Shown in pieces: positions 10,802 through 18,218 of a DNA stretch of 64,000 bases (positions are counted from its first letter, which is position 1; each line of letters starts with the position of its first letter). Origin of the DNA: CAWBOV01 sp963790525 (GTDB lineage Bacteria; Actinomycetota; Actinomycetes; Mycobacteriales; Jatrophihabitantaceae); the NCBI GenBank assembly GCA_963790525.1, contig CAWBOV010000005.1, forward strand, positions 124,001 through 188,000, written 5' to 3'. A program made the translations under genes and the position numbers. The notes under the pieces are model-generated. The model saw only the letters and a program-made list of their open reading frames with translations. It was not told the DNA's origin and searched no databases.

Positions 10802-11701
10802 TCAGGCGGGCGTGATCGTGGTCGGGCGGTAGACGAGGAAGCCGGACGCGGTCTCGGCGTGGCACGTGAGGTGATGCGCCGGCGCCTGCTCGACCTCCAC
10901 CGTCACGTCCATCGGGCCGTGCGGAGTCCGCAACCGAACGCTCCACTCGGCCGGTGACACTCGACGCGCGCTGTCCACAGCCAGCTCGCGCACCCCGACG
11001 AGGGCCAGGTGGGTGTGCGCGAACGCCAGGGCGGCCTGCGCCGCGGGTGCGTGCCCGATCCGTCCCCGGAGCAGGGCGCCGACCACCTCACCCCGGTCGG
11101 TGGCCGCCGCGAACTCGGTCGCCGCGAACGGCAGCACCCGCCCGTAGAGCAGGCCGAACGGCAGCACGAGGACGTTCGCGGCGAAGCGCTCCCCGCCGAC
11201 GTGACTGCACTCCCACGCGCGTCCCGGGCGGGCCTGTTCGAGCGCCGCAGCGACGGGCCGTCCCCGCAGCGCGCAGCACGTGTCGTGCCGGCTGTGGGCG
11301 CACACCAGGTAGGCCGGCGAGTCGTCGGGCACCCCGCCCGGCGCGTCGAGATCGAGTTCCAGCAGCTCCGCCTCGGTACCGAAGGTCCCCCAGCTCAGGG
11401 TCTCCTGACCGGGGCGGCAGTCGGCGAGGGCCCAGCGCCGCGTGGCCGACCGGGGCGTCCGCCCGGGGCGCCGGATGGCCAGCACGCGCACGCCCTGGTT
11501 GCCCGCGGTACCGATCAGCTGCCGGGCGACACTGCTGTCGAAACGTGATTCGGCGAGCCCCGCCCGTCCCCACGGCCCGGGTTGCTCGACGAGCAGCACC
11601 CGCGGGGCGGGGAACGCGGTGCCGAGCATCGCGTCCCCCCGCAGCTGGGCGCGCAGGGCACAGCGATCCGCGGATTCCCGCGGGAGCGGGTGGACGGTCA
11701 C
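10802..11701 (-). CDS. Sucrase/ferredoxin-like (thioredoxin-fold [2Fe-2S]) protein
   Basis: The 299-residue protein belongs to the Suc_Fer-like family, a thioredoxin-like fold related to [2Fe-2S] ferredoxins; despite the name there is no evidence of sucrase activity. The cluster-type Cys pattern is seen in LVCAHSRHDTCCALRG (about residues 130-146), followed by the conserved WECSHVGGERFAANVLVLP. The GTG start at 11701 overlaps the TGA of the JmjC hydroxylase gene (GTGA), so the two are translationally coupled. A redox role supporting that Fe(II) enzyme is my inference only. The start could also be ATG 11629 (MLGTAF), which loses about 24 residues. Confidence 0.85.
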   Translation of the reverse strand: MTVHPLPRESADRCALRAQLRGDAMLGTAFPAPRVLLVEQPGPWGRAGLAESRFDSSVARQLIGTAGNQGVRVLAIRRPGRTPRSATRRWALADCRPGQETLSWGTFGTEAELLELDLDAPGGVPDDSPAYLVCAHSRHDTCCALRGRPVAAALEQARPGRAWECSHVGGERFAANVLVLPFGLLYGRVLPFAATEFAAATDRGEVVGALLRGRIGHAPAAQAALAFAHTHLALVGVRELAVDSARRVSPAEWSVRLRTPHGPMDVTVEVEQAPAHHLTCHAETASGFLVYRPTTITPA

Positions 11702-12970
11702 CTGTCGGTGACGGGCACGAGGACGCCCTCGCGCAGCAGCCGCCGCGCGAGTACCAGTTGCTCGGCGGGATCGAGGCCGGCCAGCTCCGACACCGCGAAC
11801 GGCTCCCCGGACAGGACGCCCTTCAGCGCGGTGGCCACGTTCGCCGGGAGGGACACGGTCCGGTCGATCACCTTGAGGACCACCGCGTCCTCGCTCGCCC
11901 GCAGTGTGTAGCGCAGGCCGGCGCGGGCCCGCAGGGCGGTGGTGGGGGTCAGCGTGGCGGCGGCGGCACCCTGGGCGAGCGGGGCTAGCGGCTCCGGGCG
12001 GGTGCCGGCGGCGAGCATCGTGGCCACGCGATCGGCCACCCGGTCGGCGTGGGCGTCGACGCCGTGCTCGGCGAAACCGGCCAGCGCCCGGGCGGTCGCG
12101 GCCAGATGCGCCGACAGCACGCCGGGGTCGGCGAGTTCGGCGCCCATCGGCAGGGACTCGCGGAGCGCCGGATCGGCCGTCGCGGCCTCGAGCAGCTCCC
12201 GGGCGAGCGCGTAGCGCGTCACCGGGTGGACGCCGACGGTGAGGTGGATCGTGAGCTCCCCCAGCGCGGTCGCCGAGTGCAGGTACCCGCGCGGTAGGTA
12301 CAGGGCGTCACCGGGTGCCAGCACCGTGTCCAGCAGCGGCTCCTCGGCGGCGCGAGCGGCGACCTCGCCCCGGCGCTGCTCCCATTTCTGGTCCGGGAGC
12401 GGGTCACGCAGGACCGGCTCGTGGATCCGCCAGCGCTTGGTGCCGGCGATCTGCAGGACGAACACGTCGTGGTTGTCGTAGTGGGCGGCGAAGCCCTGGT
12501 TCTCCGGCGGGGTGACGTAGGCGTTGATCTGCACGGGGTGGCCCAGCTCGGCGGCGAGCGCGCTGCCGAAGTCGATCAGCGGTGGCCAGGTACGGTGCAG
12601 CGCCTGCAGGACCAGGGTCGCGCCGTCGGCGAGCTGGTCGAGGATCTTGTCGTCGGCGGCCTGGTCGGCGATGCCCGCGCCCGTGCCCCCGGGACGGGTG
12701 AAGCGCTGCGGAGGCGAGGACGGTACCTGCCTTGGCCATCCGCAGGAACGGCGTGCGCAGGCCCCTGCGGGAGACCAGCTCGTCGACGGCGTCGGCGTCG
12801 AACAGATCCGCGAAGCCCCCGGCCAGCTCGGCCGCGCGGGACAGCAGCGGCCCGCGGCTCCAGTACGACGCCGCGAACTCCTCCGTCGCGACGCTGATGC
12901 AGCGCCCGAGCGCGACGACGGGGTGGGGGCGACCGTCGCCGGTCACCCCCACCTGCGTACTACCGGTCAT
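11698..12970 (-). CDS. JmjC/cupin-4 (ROXA-like) 2-oxoglutarate dioxygenase, one frameshift
   Basis: Family members are Fe(II)/2-oxoglutarate hydroxylases; the E. coli relative hydroxylates ribosomal protein L16. The N-terminal frame (ATG 12970, MTGSTQVGV) reads through FLRMAKAGTVL. One extra base near 12715 then shifts to QRFTRPGGTGAGIADQAADD, ADGATLVLQALHRTWPP, QINAYVTPPENQGFAAHYD and the HxD iron ligands in AHYDNHDVFVLQIAGTKRW. The distal His is in LYLPRGYLHSATALGE. All three iron ligands are present, so catalysis is expected. The C-terminal half is a winged-helix-like dimer or substrate domain. The gene follows the DGGA-repeat peptide and overlaps the sucrase/ferredoxin-like gene by four bases. 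Its target is unknown. Confidence 0.85.
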
Positions 12971-13337
12971 GCGCTGCCGTGCTCGCTCCGCCGTCCGCGC
13001 CGCCATCGGCGCCGACCGTCGTGCTCGGCCGGGAACACCCTCGGCGCCACCGTCGGCCGGACCTTCCGCGCCGCCGTCAGCGCCACCGTCAGCTCCGCCG
13101 TCCGCGCCACCGTCAGCTCCGCCGTCCGCGCCGCCATCGGCACCGCCGTCGTGCTCGGCCGGGAACACCCTGCGCGCCACCGTCAGCCGGACCTTCGGCA
13201 CCGCTGTCCCGCGGGCCTTCGCTGCCGCTGCCGGCGCCGCCATCGGCTCCGCCGTCAGCACCGCCATCGGCACCGCCGTCCGCGCCGCCGTCTGCTCCGC
13301 CGTCGAGGCCGGCCGTGGTCATGTCGTCGTCGTCCAT
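12967..13337 (-). CDS. Acidic DGGA-repeat peptide (frame broken inside repeats)
   Basis: From ATG 13337 the peptide reads MDDDDMTTAGL and then six perfect DGGA tetrapeptides, a spacer GSGSEGPRDSGAEGPADGGA and GVPG. As sequenced, this frame stops at 13113. In the next frame the same pattern resumes with EHDGGA and seven DGGA units, then EGPADGGAEGVPG again. Deleting one base at the identical CGGCCGAGCAC site in each of two near-identical ~60-bp copies restores a single frame that ends in a TGA overlapping the JmjC ATG. A third extra base near 13013 would extend the repeats to a TAG at 12960. I do not recognise a named family. It could be a structural or metal-binding peptide or a modified peptide precursor; it is very acidic and has no Cys. 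Confidence 0.55.
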
Positions 13338-13352
13338 GTCCTCAGATCTCCC

Positions 13353-13667
13353 TTACACGTGGTGTTGCCGGGCAGCTGCCCAGCGGGATGACGGGCGCGA
13401 TGTTGTACCCGACGTGCAACGTTCGTGACCTGCGCCGCAACTCCCTACAGCCGGTCGGCCGATCCGTCCGCACCCAGTGGGCCGGGCAGCGGCGGCGGTG
13501 CGAGCGGCGGCGCGCCACCGGGGTCCGGGACGGGCGACGGGATCGGGCCCGGGAGGCGGGCCGGGGCGCGGTCCGGGCTTGGGGACGGGCACCGGATCGG
13601 GCGCCGGCGGCGGGACCTCGGGGTCCGTCGCGGGATCGATGTCGGGATCAGTGGGTGGATGAGTCAT
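13353..13667 (-). CDS. Small Pro/Asp-rich hypothetical protein
   Basis: ATG 13667 opens a frame beginning MTHPPTDPDIDPATDPEV and continuing with Pro-rich repeats (PDPVPVPKPGPRPG). After about 50 residues the composition changes to Arg/Ala-rich shadow-like sequence. A frame change near 13520 would give a Pro-rich end, PGPLGADGSADRL, with a TAG near 13450. Only the first half is convincing. It lies 48 bases after menG and just before the DGGA peptide on the same strand, so it may be the first gene of that small operon. No family is recognised. Confidence 0.4.
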   Translation of the reverse strand: MTHPPTDPDIDPATDPEVPPPAPDPVPVPKPGPRPGPPPGPDPVARPGPRWRAAARTAAAARPTGCGRIGRPAVGSCGAGHERCTSGTTSRPSSRWAAARQHHV

Positions 13668-13714
13668 GCGAACACCTCCGCCTCCACCCTAGGCCGCACG
13701 CCTCGGATCGGCCC

Positions 13715-14422
13715 TCAGCCGTCGGCCGCGCGCGCGGCTCGGTGCAGCGCCACGATGCCCCCGGTGAGGTTGCGGAAGCTCACCTCGGACCAGCCGTTGG
13801 CGCGGATGCGGCGGGCGAGCTCGGCCTGCGCAGGCCACGCGCGGATCGACTCGGCGAGGTAGACGTAGGCATCCGGGTTGCTCGACACCCGACGGGCCAG
13901 CCACGGCAGCGCCCGCATCAGGTAGTTGAGGTAGACGCGGCGGAAGGGGCCGAACGTGGGCCGGCTGAATTCGCAGACGACCAGTCGCCCGCCCACCCGG
14001 GTCACCCGCGCCAGCTCGCGCAGCGTGAGGTCGACGTCGGCGACGTTGCGGAGCCCGAAGGAGATCGTCACCGCGTCGAAGACCCCGTCGGCGAACGGCA
14101 GCGCCATCGCGTCACCGGCGACGAAGGGCAGCCAGCGGCGTTCGGAGCGGGCGTGCCCGGCACGCAGCATGCCCAGGGAGAAGTCGCAGGCCACCGCGCG
14201 AGCGCCCCCGACGACCAGCTCGGCGGTGGACACGCCCGTCCCCGCAGCCAGGTCGAGCACCAGCTGGTCATCGGTCAGGTCCAGCGAGCGCCGCGTCTGC
14301 CTGCGCCAGCGCCGGTCCAGGCCGAGCGAGAGGATCGTGTTCGTCAGGTCGTAGCGGCGGGCGACGCCGTCGAACATCGCCGCGACTTCCCGCGGCTGCT
14401 TGTCCAGGGATGCGGTACTCAT
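13715..14422 (-). CDS. menG: Demethylmenaquinone methyltransferase
   Basis: MenG/UbiE methylates demethylmenaquinone with S-adenosylmethionine, the last step of menaquinone synthesis. The start is ATG 14422 (MSTASLDKQPREVAAMFDGVARRYD). SAM-binding motif I is LDLAAGTGVSTAEL, followed by the family blocks FVAGDAMALPFADGVFDAV, SFGLRNVADVD and RVTRVGGRLVVCEFSRP. The C-terminal NPDAYVYLAESIRAWP and FRNLTGGIVALH blocks are also typical. 235 residues, normal. In this window it serves a futalosine-type pathway (mqnA/C/E/P and ubiD/ubiX types). Confidence 0.94.
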   Translation of the reverse strand: MSTASLDKQPREVAAMFDGVARRYDLTNTILSLGLDRRWRRQTRRSLDLTDDQLVLDLAAGTGVSTAELVVGGARAVACDFSLGMLRAGHARSERRWLPFVAGDAMALPFADGVFDAVTISFGLRNVADVDLTLRELARVTRVGGRLVVCEFSRPTFGPFRRVYLNYLMRALPWLARRVSSNPDAYVYLAESIRAWPAQAELARRIRANGWSEVSFRNLTGGIVALHRAARAADG

Positions 14423-14456
14423 CAGGCCTTGAGGGTATGGCATGGCGCCAGGATGC

Positions 14457-15332
14457 TCAGGGATGCGCGGCCACGGCGGCTGCCGGAGCGCTCGGGACCG
14501 CCAGGCGCAGGGTGGCCGCGACCATGGCGACCCCCGCGACGACGTACCCGAGCAGGTAGAGCGGTCCCGACGGGACACTCTCGTGCAGCAGCACGACGCC
14601 GAGCAGTACGGCGACGAGCGGGTCGGCGACCAGGGTCCCGGGGAAACTGGCGCCGAGCTCGCCCACCTGGAAGGCGACCTGCGTCAGGATCATGCCCAGG
14701 GATCCCACGACGATCGCACCGATGAGCGGCGCCAGTCCCTGCGCGCGGCCGAACGCGGCGACCCCCCCGTCGTGGAAGGCGTGCGAGGTGGCGTTGACGA
14801 GCACCGCTTCGACGCCGAACCACGCCCCGGCGACAGAACCGAACGTGGCCGCGCGGGTGATCGGGCCGGCACGGCGGACCGCCAGGACGACCGCTGCACC
14901 GATCAGGAGGGTCACCACCGACAGCCACGCCGAGACGGTCGCCGACGGGGTCCGGCCACCGCCGGGATCGCCGACGAGGGCGAAGAACGCGCCCAGCCCG
15001 GCGACGAGCACGGCGCACGCCAGGTACTCCTGGCGCCCGGGCCGGGGACCGCCCATCCGGGCCCGGATCGGCAGCGCGAGCGGCAGGCACAGGATGAACA
15101 GCGGCTGGACGAGCACGACCGGGCCCGTGATCAGGGCGATGATCTGCAGCCCGAAGCCGAGGGTGTCACCGGCGATGCCGAGCCACCAGCGCGGCTCGCG
15201 GAGCAGCCGGAGCAGCCCCCGGGCGTCCGTCTCGCCGGTCCCCGTGTGCGCCGCGTCGTGCAGGACGGCGCTGGACCCGCCGTAGGCGATGGCCGCTGCG
15301 AACGCGGCCGGCAGCGCGATGGCGAGTGACAC
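14457..15332 (-). CDS. DMT-family membrane transporter
   Basis: The 291-residue protein has nine or ten hydrophobic segments spread over its length, beginning with LAIALPAAFAAAIAYGGSS. A C-terminal EamA-like pattern reads GASFPGTLVADPLVAVLLGVVLLHE. It matches the DMT-family proteins that actinobacterial genomes carry in several copies. The substrate cannot be predicted. It is transcribed on the same strand as menG, 34 bases upstream of it, so the two may be co-transcribed. Confidence 0.8.
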   Translation of the reverse strand: MSLAIALPAAFAAAIAYGGSSAVLHDAAHTGTGETDARGLLRLLREPRWWLGIAGDTLGFGLQIIALITGPVVLVQPLFILCLPLALPIRARMGGPRPGRQEYLACAVLVAGLGAFFALVGDPGGGRTPSATVSAWLSVVTLLIGAAVVLAVRRAGPITRAATFGSVAGAWFGVEAVLVNATSHAFHDGGVAAFGRAQGLAPLIGAIVVGSLGMILTQVAFQVGELGASFPGTLVADPLVAVLLGVVLLHESVPSGPLYLLGYVVAGVAMVAATLRLAVPSAPAAAVAAHP

Positions 15333-15362
15333 GCGCCCAGTATGGCCGCCCGGGCGCTCAGC

Positions 15363-15731
15363 TCAGGTGGCCGACCCGGGGTCGCCGGCCTCGCGCGCCC
15401 GCCGTCGTTGCTCCTCCGCACGGCGCTGCACCTGGCGCAGGAACTCCGCGTCGTCGTCGGGGTTGGCGGCCGAGGCGGGCCGGGGCACGTCGGCCGGGCG
15501 GCCGGTGTTGCCCTTGTAGGGCAGCCCTCCGGGACGGGTGGCCCCGGTCTGGCGCCGGCCGGCGACCAGCCAGGCGATCGAGCCGATGTCGGGCAGCAGC
15601 AGCACGATGACCAGCCACCAGAGCTTGGGCAGGTTGCGGACCGCGTACTCGTCGGTCGTGATGACGTCGATGATGCAGAACAGCCACAGCGCCAGCAGGA
15701 TCAGCCCGAAGCCACCATCGAACAGAATCAT
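15363..15731 (-). CDS. PLDc_N domain small membrane protein
   Basis: Two membrane helices (about residues 5-23 and 37-56) flank the phospholipase D N-terminal motif (IIDVITTDEYAVRNLPKLWWLVIVL). A soluble tail follows that contains ANPDDDAEFLRQVQRRAEEQRRR. 122 residues; the catalytic PLD domain of cardiolipin synthases is absent, as is usual for these small actinobacterial proteins. A paralogue with the same layout, including the PDDDPEFLRSL tail motif, lies at 44926-45270. Function unknown. Confidence 0.85.
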   Translation of the reverse strand: MILFDGGFGLILLALWLFCIIDVITTDEYAVRNLPKLWWLVIVLLLPDIGSIAWLVAGRRQTGATRPGGLPYKGNTGRPADVPRPASAANPDDDAEFLRQVQRRAEEQRRRAREAGDPGSAT

Positions 15732-15848
15732 GACGAACCTCCAGAGACACCCATGTCCGGCACGGCCAGGGAATCATCGCACAGCTCGGTCACAGGCGCG
15801 TGCAACGAGTCGGGGACGGAATACGTCAGGACGGTGACCGACGAGAGG

Positions 15849-16949
15849 ATGCGATCACAGGTGATCAAGGCCCGGCGCCCCGGCGCCCGCTCGCTGCTCG
15901 CCGCGCTCGCGGCCGTGACCGTGCTCGCGGCCGCGGGCTGCGCCGCCTCGCCACGCCCGGGCCCGGACGAGGTGAAGGGTGCGGTGCGGGTCGGCACGTC
16001 GACCGCGCCGACCACACCCCGGACGACCACCGCGTTCACCGCGCCCGTGTACACCGTGCCGCCGTCCACGGTCGCGCTGTCCACGCCGCCCGCGTCGTCC
16101 ACCACTCACCCGACGCCCCCCGTGTCGACGACACCGTCCCGGCCCGCCCCGCCCACCCGACCGCCGTCGCTGCCCGGTGGTGGCCGGACGATCATTCCCC
16201 GGCTGCGCGTCGTCGCCTTCTACGGCGGCCCGGACGGTCCGTCGCTGGGCGTCCTCGGCCAGGGCACGCCCGAACAGGCCGCGCAGGCCGTCATCGCCAA
16301 GGCCCGTGCCTACGCCGGGTACGGCCGCCCCGTCCAGCCGGCGATGGAACTGATCGCGACGGTCGCTCAGGGCTCGCCGGGACCGGACGGTGACTACTCC
16401 AGTCCCGTCCCGCCGGCGGTGATCCAGGCCTACCTCGACGCCGCGCACCGGTACGGGCTGCTGCTGATCCTCGACTTCCAGCCCGGCCGCGCCGAGTTCC
16501 TGCCCCAGGTCCGCGCGGACGAGAGCTTCCTGCTCGATCCGAGCGTGAGCGTCGGGCTCGACCCGGAGTGGAAGGTCGGGCCGCACCAGCGACCGGGCAA
16601 CGGGTTCATCGGGTCGGCCTCGGCGGCCGGCATCAATGCGGTCGGTGCCTACCTGTCCGGCCTGATCAGCGCCCATCACCTGCCCGACAAGCTGCTGATC
16701 GTGCACCAGTTCGCGCTGCGGATGCTGCCGGACCGGGCCGCGATCCGGCACTACCGCGGGGTCGAGGGCGCCTTCCACGCCGACGGCAACGGCTCCCCGC
16801 GGCTGAAGAAGGTCGTGTTCGGGCAGCTGGCCTTCCCGCGATCGTTCGCGGTCGGGTTCAAGCTCTTCCTGCGCTTCGACACCCGGGTGATGACACCGGC
16901 GGAGGTCATGGCTCTGCGCCCGCGACCGGACATCGTCACCTACCAGTAG
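15849..16949 (+). CDS. Secreted lipoprotein, possible glycosidase-like fold
   Basis: A basic N-region (MRSQVIKARRPGAR), a hydrophobic core and the lipobox LAAAGC predict a lipoprotein with acylated Cys31. A Thr/Pro-rich linker follows (about residues 45-105). The C-terminal 250 residues are one globular domain starting RLRVVAFYGGPDGPSLGVLG, with LLLILDFQPGRAEFLPQV and SVSVGLDPEWKV. The beta-alpha spacing and the acidic residues DFQPG and DPEW suggest a TIM-barrel glycosidase-like fold, but I cannot assign a family. GTG 15834 is an alternative start. Flanked by unrelated genes. Confidence 0.75.
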   Translation: MRSQVIKARRPGARSLLAALAAVTVLAAAGCAASPRPGPDEVKGAVRVGTSTAPTTPRTTTAFTAPVYTVPPSTVALSTPPASSTTHPTPPVSTTPSRPAPPTRPPSLPGGGRTIIPRLRVVAFYGGPDGPSLGVLGQGTPEQAAQAVIAKARAYAGYGRPVQPAMELIATVAQGSPGPDGDYSSPVPPAVIQAYLDAAHRYGLLLILDFQPGRAEFLPQVRADESFLLDPSVSVGLDPEWKVGPHQRPGNGFIGSASAAGINAVGAYLSGLISAHHLPDKLLIVHQFALRMLPDRAAIRHYRGVEGAFHADGNGSPRLKKVVFGQLAFPRSFAVGFKLFLRFDTRVMTPAEVMALRPRPDIVTYQ

Positions 16950-16998
16950 CCGCCGGCCGCATCCCACGCTCGGCGGCCCGGCGTGCTGGAATGGCGCC

Positions 16999-17601
16999 AT
17001 GACGTCTCAGCCCGTGCGGCACATCGGCATCCTGCTGTTCGACGACGTGGAGGAGCTCGACGCCGTCGGCCCGTGGGAGGTGCTGGCCGCGTGGACGCAA
17101 CAGTTCCCCGAGGACGGCTGGGCGGTCTCGACGGTGGCCGTGGCCGGCATGCACGTGCGGGCGGCGAAGGGTCTGCGGCTCAGCGCCGACCACACGCGCG
17201 CGAACGCGCCGCGGCTGGACGTGGTCCTCCACCCGGGCGGGGTGGGGACCCGTCCGCTGCTCGCCGACCCCGAACACCTCGACTGGATGCGGGAGCTCCG
17301 CACCAGCGCACCGCTGCTGACCAGCGTCTGCACCGGCTCGCTGGTGTACGCGGCCGCGGGGTTGCTCGCGGGCCGACCGGCCACGACCCACTGGGGCTCG
17401 CTGGACCTGCTGGCCTCGCTCGAGCCCACGATCAGGGTGGACGCCGAGGCCCGGTTCGTCGACGACGGCGACGTCGTCACGTCCGCCGGCGTCTCCGCCG
17501 GGATCGACATGGCACTGCACCTCGTCGCCCGGCTGGCAGGGACGGAGCGGGCGGCCACCGTCCGGCGCTACATCCAGTACGACCCGTCCCCGCCGGTCTG
17601 A
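16999..17601 (+). CDS. DJ-1/PfpI family protein
   Basis: A 200-residue class I glutamine-amidotransferase-like fold. It has the start IGILLFDDVEELDAVGPWEVL and the nucleophile elbow LLTSVCTGSLVYAAAGLLAGRPATTHW, with the reactive Cys followed by TGS. VTSAGVSAGIDMALHLV closes the domain. There is no AraC-type DNA-binding domain, so it resembles the stand-alone enzymes (isonitrile hydratase or protein/glyoxal repair types) rather than the regulators. The exact substrate is not predictable. Confidence 0.85.
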   Translation: MTSQPVRHIGILLFDDVEELDAVGPWEVLAAWTQQFPEDGWAVSTVAVAGMHVRAAKGLRLSADHTRANAPRLDVVLHPGGVGTRPLLADPEHLDWMRELRTSAPLLTSVCTGSLVYAAAGLLAGRPATTHWGSLDLLASLEPTIRVDAEARFVDDGDVVTSAGVSAGIDMALHLVARLAGTERAATVRRYIQYDPSPPV

Positions 17602-17686
17602 GCGGGCCGGGCGGAGGTGCCCGGCGTGCGGGCGGGCGCATCGGCAGGTAGACAGGAAGCACCTACCCGTTTGGAGTCCCACCCCC

Positions 17687-18121
17687 ATGCTCATGGTCCA
17701 GCGCACGTTCCCGGTGAACCGTCCCGTCGAAGCCGTCTTCGACTACCTGACCGACTTCACCAACGCCGAGCACTGGGATCCCGGAACGGTCACCTGCAGC
17801 CAGACGACCCCCGGCGCGATCGGCGTCGGCACGCACTTCCACAACGTCTCGCAGTTCCGCGGGCGCAAGACGGAGCTCGACTACGTCCTGAAGACGCTGG
17901 AGCGCGGCAGCCGGCTGGTCTTCGTCGGCACCAACAAGACCGTCACCTCGACCGACGACATGACCTTCGCCCCCACCGCCGGCGGCGTGTCGATCACCTA
18001 CACGGCCCGGTTCGAGTTCCACGGCCTGGCGCGCCTGGCCGAGCCGTTCCTGAAGAAGACGTTCAACACGATCGCCGACGAGACGGTCACCACGATGACC
18101 GCGACGCTCAGCACCGTCTGA
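17687..18121 (+). CDS. SRPBCC (START/polyketide cyclase-like) protein
   Basis: A 144-residue hydrophobic-ligand-binding fold: VQRTFPVNRPVEAVFDYLTD at the start, FTNAEHWDPGTVTCSQ, and a C-terminal helix containing ARLAEPFLKKTFNTIADE. These proteins bind lipids or small hydrophobic molecules; no specific role can be given. ATG 17687 and ATG 17693 are both possible starts. The last codons (CAGCACCGTCTGA) are the first unit of a downstream 14-bp repeat array. Confidence 0.82.
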   Translation: MLMVQRTFPVNRPVEAVFDYLTDFTNAEHWDPGTVTCSQTTPGAIGVGTHFHNVSQFRGRKTELDYVLKTLERGSRLVFVGTNKTVTSTDDMTFAPTAGGVSITYTARFEFHGLARLAEPFLKKTFNTIADETVTTMTATLSTV

Positions 18122-18203
18122 ACAGCACCGTCCGAGCAGCACCGTCCGAGCAGCACCGTCCGAGCAGCACCGTCCGAGTAGACCGTCCGAGCAGCACCGC
18201 GGG
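18109..18203. repeat. 14-bp tandem array over the SRPBCC stop codon
   Basis: Six to seven units of consensus CAGCACCGTCCGAG run from the last codons of the SRPBCC gene (first unit CAGCACCGTCTGAA, containing the TGA) into the intergenic space. Four units (18123-18178) are identical; the next is one base shorter and the last breaks off into a hairpin. Confidence 0.95.
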
Positions 18204-18218
18204 CAGGCTCAGCCCGCG
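18198..18218. terminator. Hairpin between convergent genes
   Basis: CGCGGGC and GCCCGCG form a seven-base GC stem with the loop AGGCTCA. It lies between the convergent SRPBCC and mqnC genes, and the loop contains the mqnC stop codon. There is no T-tract, so any terminator role is tentative. Confidence 0.4.

Noticed and set aside
10802..11701. Naming the gene a sucrase
   Set aside because: The family label is historical; the visible motifs are those of a thioredoxin-like [2Fe-2S] protein and nothing suggests sugar hydrolysis.
13353..13667. Full-length 104-residue frame as one protein
   Set aside because: The first half is a plausible Pro/Asp-rich sequence, but the second half has shadow-like Arg/Ala composition. 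I list it only with low confidence and a possible earlier end near 13450.
18109..18203. Short regularly spaced repeats resembling a CRISPR
   Set aside because: The units are 14 bp in direct tandem with no unique spacers and no cas genes nearby, so this is a simple tandem repeat.
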